Origin: an uncultured Acetatifactor sp.
GTDB taxonomy: Bacteria; Bacillota; Clostridia; Lachnospirales; Lachnospiraceae
NCBI GenBank assembly: GCA_910586485.1
Contig: CAJUIA010000017.1
Span: 1-64,000, forward strand
DNA length: 64,000 bases
Reading direction: 5' to 3'
The translations under genes were made by a program, and so were the position numbers. The notes under the pieces were generated by a model that had not been told where the DNA came from, ran no database searches, and worked only from the letters and a program-made list of their open reading frames with translations. Positions within the stretch are counted from its first letter, which is position 1; the number at the start of each line of letters is the position of its first letter. Below are positions 33,140-41,383 of this stretch, in pieces.

Positions 33140-33830
33140 TAATTTGTTTTGCGATGATAAAACGGGCTTGTTCGTTAGGGTGTACGAGGTCAGTCAGGTA
33201 GATCTGATGGTTTGTGGAATCAATGCCCAGATACCGATAATTGTCAATGCAGTCTACATCCAGCTCATGGGCCAGAAAAACGACGGCGTCTGCATAATCC
33301 TGCAGGTTGGCAGTGTCCGTTACGGAAGGCCTGGCGCTGTAGAGGGGGGTGCAGAGAATGATCTGTGCATCCGGGTAATTTCCCTTTAAACAGGTGACGG
33401 CGGTGCGGACGGCGCCGCCGAATGTGGTTATATCGTAAGGGTCATCGGAAAAGATGGGGTGCCCGTTCAGGTAATCATTCACCCCATAGTTGACTACAAA
33501 GCAGAGATTTCCTGACTGCGGAAGGCTGTTCATATACTCGGTTACCCCTGCGCATACCTGGGTGTTTTGAGGGAGAACAGACAGATCCTGCTCCGCAAAG
33601 GCAGAGGCAATGCCGGGGAAGGTGATGAGCGTCTTTTCGTCCATGGCGGCAGAGTTGCCGCCATAACCGCAATTATAGACCACCGCGTTGGTAAGGGCAT
33701 GGACCACTCCCGGAATGGACATGCCGTCGGAATAATTACCAAAAATGCTGTCGCCGAAGAAGATCACCACCGTATCACTCAGATCCGGATAAATGGGGGG
33801 GGGCAGAGCGCCAGGTGGATACCAGCTCAT
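33120..33830 (-). CDS. SGNH/GDSL hydrolase domain, 3' part of a frameshifted gene
   Basis: A 236-residue open frame whose body is an SGNH hydrolase. VVIFFGDSIFGN is block I with the nucleophile Ser, GGNSAAM is block II-like, VVNYGVNDYLNG carries the block III Asn, and TDLVHPNEQA gives block V Asp/His. Family members remove acetyl groups from glycans or act as esterases. The apparent start MSWYPP is not convincing, since no ribosome site precedes it. The upstream frame (33775-34512) would run directly into this one if the run of nine G at 33795-33803 lost one base (or gained two). The most likely native product is therefore one membrane-anchored enzyme of about 460 residues, off in this sequence. 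Confidence 0.75.
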   Translation of the reverse strand: MSWYPPGALPPPIYPDLSDTVVIFFGDSIFGNYSDGMSIPGVVHALTNAVVYNCGYGGNSAAMDEKTLITFPGIASAFAEQDLSVLPQNTQVCAGVTEYMNSLPQSGNLCFVVNYGVNDYLNGHPIFSDDPYDITTFGGAVRTAVTCLKGNYPDAQIILCTPLYSARPSVTDTANLQDYADAVVFLAHELDVDCIDNYRYLGIDSTNHQIYLTDLVHPNEQARFIIAKQIISAIGK

Positions 33831-34512
33831 GAAAAGAGGATGACAAACGGGCGGCGTTTTCAGGTGTTACCTGATAGCCCCCAAGATAATCACTGTGGGT
33901 CATGATATACTTTGAGGCATCCGCCGTCAGATTCCAGTCATTTATGTAAAGGGAAGGATTGGCAGTCAACCATTCTGCATCAGAATAAAAGTAGATCCGG
34001 GTGCCGGTGACAGCGCAGGCGGAGGTAAGAAAATCACAGTATGCGGCCAATGTTTTTTGGTATTTGCCTTCGGAAAGCCCTGTCCAATATTCCATGGAAG
34101 GATAGGAGACAATTACTTCAAAAGCAATGGAAGGATAGGCTGCGGCCAGGGAAGAAAGCTCATCGGCTGTGATTTTATCCGGACGCAGACCCAGATACAC
34201 GGTAGATACCTGATTGCCTGACTGGGTAATGCGTTTCATGTATTTTTTCAGAGAAGAAAAGTCGGGAAGGATTTGTTCTGCCTTTAAAATGGTCATGGCA
34301 CGGAAATACAGATAATCCGCCTCGTCATAGGTATCAATGGGATACATGGAAAGAAAAACCGTATCGTAGGTTTCAGAAGCAATTCGCTTATAATCCCTGC
34401 GCTGTGATACAGTGAGACGAAGCCACAGGAAAGTAATCACGGCACAGCAAAAAAGAAGCATTACAGGAAGAAGAAATCTGAGAACAGATTTTCCGGTATC
34501 TTTGGTACGCAT
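33775..34512 (-). CDS. 5' part of the frameshifted SGNH gene, membrane anchored
   Basis: About 245 residues from ATG 34512; the open frame starts at 34557, but a likely -10 (TATAAT on the minus strand at 34556-34561) overlaps that ATG. It has a signal-anchor helix (LRFLLPVMLLFCCAVITFLW), then an outside domain with TVYLGLRPDKI and SYPSMEYWTGL, recalling the N-terminal part of DHHW/AlgX-like acetylation proteins, though this is uncertain. After the G/C homopolymer it reads out of frame and stops within a few codons (HLSGSE). In the other frame the protein would continue into the SGNH hydrolase. It is transcribed divergently from the gene at 34659. Confidence 0.7.
   Translation of the reverse strand: MRTKDTGKSVLRFLLPVMLLFCCAVITFLWLRLTVSQRRDYKRIASETYDTVFLSMYPIDTYDEADYLYFRAMTILKAEQILPDFSSLKKYMKRITQSGNQVSTVYLGLRPDKITADELSSLAAAYPSIAFEVIVSYPSMEYWTGLSEGKYQKTLAAYCDFLTSACAVTGTRIYFYSDAEWLTANPSLYINDWNLTADASKYIMTHSDYLGGYQVTPENAARLSSSFHELVSTWRSAPPHLSGSE
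33795..33803. repeat. Run of nine G at the frameshift point
   Basis: Nine G on the plus strand (nine C in the minus-strand gene) lie at the break between the two SGNH gene parts. Eight or eleven residues would restore one frame; nine or ten would not. This is the longest G run that I saw in the window and is suited to slipped-strand phase variation. Confidence 0.85.
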
Positions 34513-34555
34513 GGTATTCCAAGCCTTTCTGGATGCAGTATTACAGTACCAGTTC

Positions 34556-34561
34556 ATTATA
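34556..34561 (-). promoter_or_regulatory. -10 box of the split SGNH gene
   Basis: On the minus strand these bases read TATAAT, about 45 bases upstream of the preferred ATG 34512. The matching -35 is weak. Confidence 0.4.
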
Positions 34562-34594
34562 GCATGGGGAGGCTGAAAATGGAATCATAAATAT

Positions 34595-34623
34595 TTTACT
34601 CATGTGGGAAAGTGTGGTACAAT
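34595..34623 (+). promoter_or_regulatory. Promoter of the second GT-C-like gene
   Basis: TTTACT (34595-34600) and TACAAT (34618-34623) are 17 bases apart, 36 bases before ATG 34659. It is divergent from the minus-strand SGNH promoter. Confidence 0.6.
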
Positions 34624-34658
34624 GTTAAAATCGGCAGGAAGCCAGGGAAGGATGAGCC

Positions 34659-36230
34659 ATGGGAGACAGAAAACGCATGAAAACATTTTTTGCGGAAAAC
34701 AGGCGGCGGTTAATAACAGCGGCGGCGTTCGGCTTCCTTCCGCTGCTTTTGTGTGTCCTGTACTGCAGGGCCTGCGGAGGCAGCCTTTCGGATGTGTATC
34801 TTCCCGCTTCCTGGTGGAACGACGAGCTGTTTTATTATAAACAGGTGGAGGGCATTGTGCAGGAAGGCTGTCCTCAGGGATACTTTGGTTATAATGAGAG
34901 CTGCGCCAGGGCAGGCACCTTTGGACTCTGGAATCCGCTGTTGTTTCTGCCCTGGGTGGTCTGGGGAATTTTTGGCTGGAATCTGAATACGCCGGTGCTG
35001 TGCAATTTAATCTTTGTGATGGCCGGAATGGCAGTATTTGCATGGCTTGCGGCGCCGGACTGGCGTAAGGCTGCTGCCGCGGCGGTGATGGTTTCCGCAT
35101 TTACCCCCTTTACCCGTTTTATTTTATCCGGGGTGGGGGAAGCATTTTTTATCGGTTTTACGTTGATTTATGCGGGCCTGTTCTGTGCTTACAGGAGGGA
35201 GGAAAAAGCCGGATACCTGTGGGGAATGCTGTGTCTGGGTATTTTCCTGACGATTATACGTCCCTATTATTTTCTGCTGATCCTGCTGGCAGGCTTTTGC
35301 GCGGCCGGTAAGGGCGCCGGCTGGAAGATAAAGTCTGTGTGCGGCGCCGCCTTAGGGCTGCTGGGATATTGGCTGATGAAGTACTGGTTCAGCGCACCGT
35401 ATTCGTTTCGCAGTATCGGCGGAGGCTTTCTGGACGTGCTGCGTCTGGAAGGTCCGGCAGCAGGGATGCGGGCTTTTTTCACGCAGACCGGCGAGGCTGT
35501 CCGGGATGTGCTTGGGCTTTTGAAGGACGCCCTCCGCTACGGGCGTCAGGGAGGATGTCTGTACGGCGTGTTCGGGCTTTTGGCGGTAAGCTTTCTGCTG
35601 ATGCTGTTGTCTGCGCATGGAAAGGGACGGAAAGAGGATACACGCCTGGCAGCAGGGATGGTGTGCGTATCTGCGCTGATGATGGCAGCCGTTGTCTATA
35701 TGTACAACATTCATAACGGTGACAGGCATCTGCTGACGTTTAACCTTCTTGGCATTTTGTTTTTGGGCATGTATTTCCGGGGAAAGACGGGAGCGGCATT
35801 GAAGGTGCTTTTGACGGCAGCGATGGTGTTTTTCTTTTTGGTAAGGCCGGGAACGGCTTATGACAGGGCGGTGCCCTTCGGGGAAGAGGCCCTTAAGGCA
35901 GAGATTACGGAATTAGAGGAACGGCTCGCCGGAAGGATGGAGCTGGCGGAAGGAATTTCCTGGGACAATACGGTGATCTGGCTGTCTTATGACAGGGTGG
36001 ACGGGGAAATTGTTTCGGAGCAGTGGCAGCAGCTTTATGCTCTGCCGGCAGGCTTCGGCATCAACCATTGCTCGCAGGATTATGTTTTAAACAATTTTGA
36101 CGGGATTCGTTCCAGATACATTGCCGCAATTCCCGACGGCGAGGTGGAAAAAAAGCTGGAGGGAAGCGGCGCGGTATTGCTGGCAGGCAACGATCATATT
36201 TCGATTTGGGACAGGGGCAGGACGGAATGA
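34659..36230 (+). CDS. Multi-pass GT-C-like membrane protein, paralogue 2
   Basis: A 523-residue membrane protein paralogous to the one at 31496. Shared landmarks are WWNDELFYYKQVEGI in the first outer loop, PQGYFGYNES, FTPFTRFILSGV and RHLLTFNL. It has about ten helices, then a soluble tail of about 130 residues (WDNTVIWLSYDRVDGE). The Asp-Glu pair in loop one is the candidate catalytic site of a GT-C-type transferase using polyprenyl-linked sugar. GGAAGGATGAGCC precedes ATG 34659. It overlaps the ABC transporter gene by four bases. No named family is recalled, so the glycosyltransferase role is inference. Confidence 0.78.
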   Translation: MGDRKRMKTFFAENRRRLITAAAFGFLPLLLCVLYCRACGGSLSDVYLPASWWNDELFYYKQVEGIVQEGCPQGYFGYNESCARAGTFGLWNPLLFLPWVVWGIFGWNLNTPVLCNLIFVMAGMAVFAWLAAPDWRKAAAAAVMVSAFTPFTRFILSGVGEAFFIGFTLIYAGLFCAYRREEKAGYLWGMLCLGIFLTIIRPYYFLLILLAGFCAAGKGAGWKIKSVCGAALGLLGYWLMKYWFSAPYSFRSIGGGFLDVLRLEGPAAGMRAFFTQTGEAVRDVLGLLKDALRYGRQGGCLYGVFGLLAVSFLLMLLSAHGKGRKEDTRLAAGMVCVSALMMAAVVYMYNIHNGDRHLLTFNLLGILFLGMYFRGKTGAALKVLLTAAMVFFFLVRPGTAYDRAVPFGEEALKAEITELEERLAGRMELAEGISWDNTVIWLSYDRVDGEIVSEQWQQLYALPAGFGINHCSQDYVLNNFDGIRSRYIAAIPDGEVEKKLEGSGAVLLAGNDHISIWDRGRTE

Positions 36231-37966
36231 AGCAGATCTTAAAAAAGCTGAACGTATTATTGGATAAAAAACAAAAGCGTACCATGGGCGGGCTGATGGT
36301 GCTGATGATCATCGGCGCAGCGTTGCAGACTGCCGGAGTGGGGATGCTGGTGCAGGTGGTGACGGTGGTCATGGACCCGGCCGCGCCGGAGAAGAGCAGC
36401 CTGGTGGGATGGGTTTATGACAGCCTGGGCTTTCAGGATTACGGCAGCTTCTCCGTGGCGGTGATGGCGGCGCTGATTCTGGTTTTTGCGGTGAAGAATT
36501 TATTTTTGTTCATCCAGCAGAAGCTGACCTTTGCTTTTGTCTATGCCAATCAGTTCCGCACCTCGGAGCGTATGATGTGCAATTATCTGCGGCGGGGCTA
36601 TGAGTACTATCTGAGCGCGGATACGGCGGTGGTGCAGCGAAACATCACCTCAGATGTAAACAATATGTACGCACTGATTCTGGCTCTGCTGCAGCTGATG
36701 TCGGACGGTGTGGTATCGCTTTTTATTGTCTGTTACTGTCTCTCCAAGAGCGGTATGATGACGATTCTTCTGGCGGTGGTGCTGGTGGCGCTGATGGCAG
36801 TGATCAAGAAGGTGTTAAAGCCCATTATGTACAAGGCCGGCAAGGATAATCAGGATTATTACAGCGGTTTATTTAAATGGATTTCCCAGACGGTGCAGGG
36901 AATCAAGGAAGTAAAGGTGGCCGGGAAGGAGCAGTATTTTGTGCGGGAGTACCACAAATGCGGCAAGGGCTATGTGGATGCGGTACAGAAATACAGCCTT
37001 TACAATAATATTCCCAAGCTGCTGATCGAGACGGCCTGTGTGGCTGTGATGATGGGATATATGATATTCCTGACATTGGCAGGCAGATCTACCGGGGATA
37101 TGCTGGAGATTTTAAGTACCCTGGCAGCGGCGGCTTTTGTGCTGCTTCCCTGCGTAAACCGCATTAATAATCAGATTAATTCCATGGCGTATTTTGAGCC
37201 CTTTTTCATGGGCGTCAGTGATAATCTGCAGGATGAGATCACCGGGGAGAAGGTTGACATGTCCTTTGCGGCGGAGGATGAGGAAAAGCTGCCGGTCAGG
37301 GAGTGCATTGAGCTGAAGGGGATTACCTATGCTTATCCCAATACGGACAAGCTGATTTTTGACCATGCGGATATGACCATACCCATCGGTTCTTCTGTGG
37401 GTATTGTCGGAACATCGGGAGCAGGGAAGAGTACGATTGTGGATATTCTGCTGGGACTTTTGGAAGTCAGGGAGGGCAGCATCCATGCAGACGGTGTGGA
37501 TGTGAGGACAAATTATAGAAGGTGGCTGAAAAATATCGGTTATATTCCCCAGATGATCTTTATGCTGGATGATACCATCCGCAAAAATGTTGCCTTTGGC
37601 GTGCCGGAGGATAAGATAGACGAGGAACGCCTGTGGGAGGTTTTAAAGGAGGCGCAGCTGGATGAATTTGTGAAATCCCTTCCTGAAGGCGTGGACACGG
37701 GGATCGGCGAGCGGGGCATTCGTCTTTCCGGCGGTCAGAGGCAGAGGATCGGCATTGCCAGAGCCCTGTATCACGATCCGGAGGTGCTGGTGCTGGACGA
37801 GGCTACCTCTGCGCTGGATAACGATACGGAGAAGGCGATTATGGAAGCCATCAACAGACTTCATGGCAGGAAAACCTTGATTATCATCGCCCACAGGCTG
37901 CAGACCATCGAGCAGTGCGATATGGTATACAGGGTGGAGGACGGCAGGATTCTCAGGGAGTCATGA
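36227..37966 (+). CDS. ABC transporter, fused permease and ATPase (PglK/MsbA-like flippase)
   Basis: A 579-residue half-transporter expected to flip a lipid-linked oligosaccharide outward. The N-terminal 330 residues contain about six helices. The ATPase domain has Walker A GTSGAGKST, Q-loop IPQMIFMLDDTI, signature RLSGGQRQRIGIARAL, Walker B VLVLDEATSALD and the switch IIIAHRLQTI. The permease start (LKKLNVLLDKKQKRTMGGLM) is like that of PglK-type flippases of glycan clusters. Start ATG 36227 overlaps the preceding stop as ATGA. The next genes make a CMP-nonulosonic acid, so the cargo may carry that sugar (inference). Confidence 0.9.
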   Translation: MKQILKKLNVLLDKKQKRTMGGLMVLMIIGAALQTAGVGMLVQVVTVVMDPAAPEKSSLVGWVYDSLGFQDYGSFSVAVMAALILVFAVKNLFLFIQQKLTFAFVYANQFRTSERMMCNYLRRGYEYYLSADTAVVQRNITSDVNNMYALILALLQLMSDGVVSLFIVCYCLSKSGMMTILLAVVLVALMAVIKKVLKPIMYKAGKDNQDYYSGLFKWISQTVQGIKEVKVAGKEQYFVREYHKCGKGYVDAVQKYSLYNNIPKLLIETACVAVMMGYMIFLTLAGRSTGDMLEILSTLAAAAFVLLPCVNRINNQINSMAYFEPFFMGVSDNLQDEITGEKVDMSFAAEDEEKLPVRECIELKGITYAYPNTDKLIFDHADMTIPIGSSVGIVGTSGAGKSTIVDILLGLLEVREGSIHADGVDVRTNYRRWLKNIGYIPQMIFMLDDTIRKNVAFGVPEDKIDEERLWEVLKEAQLDEFVKSLPEGVDTGIGERGIRLSGGQRQRIGIARALYHDPEVLVLDEATSALDNDTEKAIMEAINRLHGRKTLIIIAHRLQTIEQCDMVYRVEDGRILRES

Positions 37967-37998
37967 AGAGAAGGACGGCAGGAAGGAGAAAGCATGAT

Positions 37999-38691
37999 AT
38001 GAGTTCCATAGCGATTATTACGGCACGTGGAGGCAGCAAGCGGATTCCACGGAAAAATATCAGAGAGTTCTGCGGAAAGCCTATTCTGGCATATTCCATT
38101 CAGGCGGCCAGGGAGTGCGGGCTGTTTGACAGGGTGATGGTGTCCACAGATGATGAAGAAATTGGGGAGACGGCAAGGCGGTACGGTGCCGAGGTGCCCT
38201 TTCGCCGCAGTGAGGAAGCGGCAGGCGATGTTGCTACCACTTCCAGCGTATTGCTGGAGGTATTAGGGGAATATGAAAAGAGGGGGGAATGCTTTGATAC
38301 GCTGTGCTGCGTTTACCCTACGGCGCCCTTTGTCACGGCGGAAAGGCTGCGGCAGGCGGTAAGCCTTCTGGAAGAGAGCGGTGCGGACAGCGTGCTGCCG
38401 GTGGTCAGATTCAGCTTTCCGCCTCAGAGATGCGTGGTGATGCAGGAGGGCCGGCTGCAGTTTAAGTGGCCGGAATATGCCCAGACCAGATCCCAGGATT
38501 TGGAGCCCTTTTACCATGATGCAGGACAGTATTACTGCCTGAGGGTAAAAAGCTTTCTGGAGCAGAGGGCGCTGGTAATGGATCATACCGTGCCGCTGAT
38601 TCTGCCGGAGATGGAGATTCAGGATATTGACACGGAGGAAGACTGGGAGCTTGCTCAGGTAAAATATCGAATGCGCCACGGCGGCTTTTGA
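37999..38691 (+). CDS. pseF: CMP-nonulosonic acid synthetase (PseF-like)
   Basis: A 230-residue cytidylyltransferase that should activate the nonulosonic acid with CTP. It opens IAIITARGGSKRIPRKNIRE, the NeuA/PseF nucleotide loop, followed by KPILAYSIQAAREC, DRVMVSTDDEEI, LCCVYPTAPFV and QDIDTEEDWELA. The sequence around QYYCLRVKSFL and the overall short length match PseF rather than sialic acid NeuA. AGGAG lies ten bases before ATG 37999. The next gene starts 13 bases after the stop. Substrate identity (pseudaminic or legionaminic) rests on its neighbours. Confidence 0.9.
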   Translation: MSSIAIITARGGSKRIPRKNIREFCGKPILAYSIQAARECGLFDRVMVSTDDEEIGETARRYGAEVPFRRSEEAAGDVATTSSVLLEVLGEYEKRGECFDTLCCVYPTAPFVTAERLRQAVSLLEESGADSVLPVVRFSFPPQRCVVMQEGRLQFKWPEYAQTRSQDLEPFYHDAGQYYCLRVKSFLEQRALVMDHTVPLILPEMEIQDIDTEEDWELAQVKYRMRHGGF

Positions 38692-38704
38692 CGGAGGTAC
38701 GTAA

Positions 38705-40339
38705 ATGAACAAAATGAAGATAGGAAATCGTTATATCGGTCATGGCTGCCCTGTTTATCTGATCGCAGAGATGTCGGCAAACCATGCGGGGAGTCTGGAA
38801 AGAGCCAAGGAAATTATTCATGCGGCGAAGGAGAGCGGCGCAGACTGCATTAAGCTTCAGACGTACACGCCGGATACGCTGACAATCGACTGCAGTAACG
38901 AGTATTTTCAGGTCAAAAACGGCACCTGGGAGGGGGAAAATCTTTACGGTCTTTACGGAAAAGGGTATATGCCCTGGGAATGGCAGGGAATCCTTAAGGA
39001 AGAGGCAGACAGGGTGGGCATTGATTTTCTTTCCACGCCCTTTGATGTTTCTTCCGTGGATTTCCTGGAGGGGCTGGGGCTGGAGTTTTATAAAATTGCT
39101 TCCTTTGAGATGGTGGATCTGCCACTGGTAGAGTATATTGCATCCAAGGGAAAGCCGGTGATTCTGTCCACGGGGATGGGAAGCCTGGAAGAGATTCGGG
39201 AGGCGGTGGAGACGGTATACAGCACGGGCAACCGTCAGCTGGCCCTGCTGAAATGCTCCAGCGCCTATCCAGCGGATCCGGCAGGGATGAATCTGCGTAC
39301 CATTCAGGACATGCAGGAGCGGTTTGGGATTCCCGTAGGACTGTCCGATCATTCCATGGGTTCCTTAAGTGCGGTGACTGCCGTTGGATTGGGTGCGGCG
39401 ATTGTAGAGAAGCATTTCTGCCTGGGCCGTGAGATCGAAAATCCGGATGCCTCTTTTTCCATGACGCCGGAGGAATACAGGGCCATGGTGCGGGAAATCC
39501 GGCAGGCAGAGGCGGCGCTGGGCAGGCCTTTTTACGGGGTTACTCCGGAGGAAGAGAGCAGCATGGTATTCAGGCGGTCCGTCTTTGTAGTGAAGGATAT
39601 TGCAAGGGGGGAGGAACTGACGGGAGAAAATACCCGTATTATCCGCCCCGGCTACGGCTTAAAGCCCAAGTACCACAGGGACGTTTTGGGGATGCGTGCG
39701 GACAGGGATTTAAAGCGGGGGACGCCCGTTTCCTTTGCGGACCTGGAGAAGGGGGCAATTTTGTTTGCCACAAACAATGACAATACGGAAGGCTTGTACC
39801 GCTGGCTGAAGCAGAGGGAGCCAAAGGTCTATAAGGTGACAAACAAGCTGACGCCGGAGATGGTGGAGCAGCTGGCTCCTTCCTTTATTGTCAGCTTTAA
39901 TTACAGGCATCTCATTCCGGAAGCGGTGCTGCGGCTGATGCCGGGCAGGATTATAAATCTGCACACCTCGTTGCTGCCCTATAACAGGGGATCTGCCCCT
40001 AACTTTTTCAGCTTTTGGGATAATACGCCCAAGGGGGTTACCATCCATCTGGTGGATCAGGGGCTGGATACGGGAGATATTCTCTGTCAGCGACAGCTTA
40101 CGTTTGACGAAAGCAGGGAGACCTTTGCCAGCACCTACAATCAGCTTTTGGCGGCGATTCAGGAGCTGTTTCAGGAAAACTGGGAGAAAATAAAGGCGGG
40201 AGAGCTGAAGCCCCGCAGGCAGGCGGGAGAGGGAACTTATCATCGCTTAAAGGAGCTGGAGGCAATCCGGGAAAAGCATGGATTTACATGGGAGGACGGG
40301 ATTGCTGATTTTAAGAAATCCCTGGAGGGGCAGCTATGA
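38705..40339 (+). CDS. pseI: Nonulosonic acid synthase fused to a formyltransferase
   Basis: A 544-residue fusion. Residues 1 to about 270 are a NeuB/PseI-type synthase that condenses a 6-carbon sugar with phosphoenolpyruvate: VYLIAEMSANHAGSLERAKE, DCIKLQTYTPDTLTID, FEMVDLPLVEY, SDHSMGSLSAVTAV and EKHFCLGR. Residues about 288-345 are a SAF (antifreeze-like) domain (RRSVFVVKDIARGEELTGEN). Residues about 350-544 are a formyl-THF-type transferase: INLHTSLLPYNRGSAPNFF contains the Asn and His, and VDQGLDTGDIL the Asp, of the catalytic triad. A normal synthase has about 340-350 residues, so the tail is an addition. It may formylate an amino group of the product. GGAGGT precedes the ATG. Confidence 0.9.
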   Translation: MNKMKIGNRYIGHGCPVYLIAEMSANHAGSLERAKEIIHAAKESGADCIKLQTYTPDTLTIDCSNEYFQVKNGTWEGENLYGLYGKGYMPWEWQGILKEEADRVGIDFLSTPFDVSSVDFLEGLGLEFYKIASFEMVDLPLVEYIASKGKPVILSTGMGSLEEIREAVETVYSTGNRQLALLKCSSAYPADPAGMNLRTIQDMQERFGIPVGLSDHSMGSLSAVTAVGLGAAIVEKHFCLGREIENPDASFSMTPEEYRAMVREIRQAEAALGRPFYGVTPEEESSMVFRRSVFVVKDIARGEELTGENTRIIRPGYGLKPKYHRDVLGMRADRDLKRGTPVSFADLEKGAILFATNNDNTEGLYRWLKQREPKVYKVTNKLTPEMVEQLAPSFIVSFNYRHLIPEAVLRLMPGRIINLHTSLLPYNRGSAPNFFSFWDNTPKGVTIHLVDQGLDTGDILCQRQLTFDESRETFASTYNQLLAAIQELFQENWEKIKAGELKPRRQAGEGTYHRLKELEAIREKHGFTWEDGIADFKKSLEGQL

Positions 40340-41364
40340 TTTTCATTCGGGCTGACGCCAATGAAAAGATCGGAACAGGCCATGTGATGCGCTGCATGGC
40401 CATTGCAGACGCAATGAAACAGCGGGGGCAGCAGGTATGCTTCCTGACTGCGGACAGGGAAGGGAGCCGCCTGTTAAAGGACAGAAATCAGCAGTACCTG
40501 GTTCTGGATACCGATTATACTGCCCTGGAAGAAGAGCTGCCGGTGCTGCGGCGGATTTTCAGGGAGAAAAGACCGGATTTTTTGTTGGTGGACAGCTATT
40601 ATGCCACGCCGGAATATTTTCGGGAGATACGAAAAGATGTGCCGACAGGGCTTTTAGATGATGGAGTGCTCACGGGATACCCGGTAGATGTGCTGATTAA
40701 TTATAATATTTTTGCCTCCGCCGCCCTTTATGGGGCAGCGGGGGAAACGGGGACGAAGTACCTGCTGGGCCCCGATTACGTTCCCTTAAGAAGGGAATTT
40801 ATAGAGGCGGATTATAGGGTTCGGGAGAAGGCCGAGAGGGTGCTGATTACCACCGGAGGCAGCGACCAATATAATCTGGGAACGAAACTGCTGACAAAGG
40901 CTCTGGCAGACCCCCATACGGCAAACCTGCACTATACGGTGGTCAGCGGAGCGTATAACACACATTTGCAGGAGCTGCAGGAGGTGGCAAATCGCCATGA
41001 AAATGTGCGGGTCTTAAGCAACGTGAGAAACATGTGGGAGCTGATGCGGGAAAGTGATCTGGCAGTGTCCGCAGGCGGCTCCACCATGTATGAGCTCAGC
41101 GCGGCAGGTGTGCCGGTGATCTGCTTTTCCTTTGTGGACAATCAGGAGCGCATCGTGCGGGGCTTTGCGGAGAGAGGGCTTGTCAGCTTTGGAGGGAATT
41201 ATCTGGTTCAGGGAGAGTCCATGGCGGAGGAAATCGTATATCACCTGGACAGGTTGGCAGCGGACCGGCAGCTGCGAAAAAGCTACAGTCAAAAGCTGAG
41301 GAAGCTGGTGGACGGACAGGGAGCCATGAGAATTGCCGGGGAGCTGTGCGGCTTTGGAAGGTAA
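40336..41364 (+). CDS. pseG: UDP-2,4-diacetamido-2,4,6-trideoxyhexose hydrolase (PseG-like)
   Basis: A 342-residue GT-B-like enzyme that removes UDP from the trideoxy sugar before condensation. FIRADANEKIGTGHVMRCMA is the PseG signature with the catalytic His. Further markers are LVDSYYATPEYFREI, PVDVLINYNIFAS, ITTGGSDQYNLGTKL and SAGGSTMYELSAAGVP. The length matches the family. It overlaps the synthase gene as ATGA, so synthase and hydrolase are co-translated. Together with PseC, the GNAT and PseF, only a PseB-type dehydratase/epimerase is lacking in the window. The CapD/PglF-type enzyme at 18563 might substitute if the sugar is of the legionaminic series. Confidence 0.92.
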   Translation: MIFIRADANEKIGTGHVMRCMAIADAMKQRGQQVCFLTADREGSRLLKDRNQQYLVLDTDYTALEEELPVLRRIFREKRPDFLLVDSYYATPEYFREIRKDVPTGLLDDGVLTGYPVDVLINYNIFASAALYGAAGETGTKYLLGPDYVPLRREFIEADYRVREKAERVLITTGGSDQYNLGTKLLTKALADPHTANLHYTVVSGAYNTHLQELQEVANRHENVRVLSNVRNMWELMRESDLAVSAGGSTMYELSAAGVPVICFSFVDNQERIVRGFAERGLVSFGGNYLVQGESMAEEIVYHLDRLAADRQLRKSYSQKLRKLVDGQGAMRIAGELCGFGR

Positions 41365-41383
41365 AGGGAAGGACGTGAAGAAT

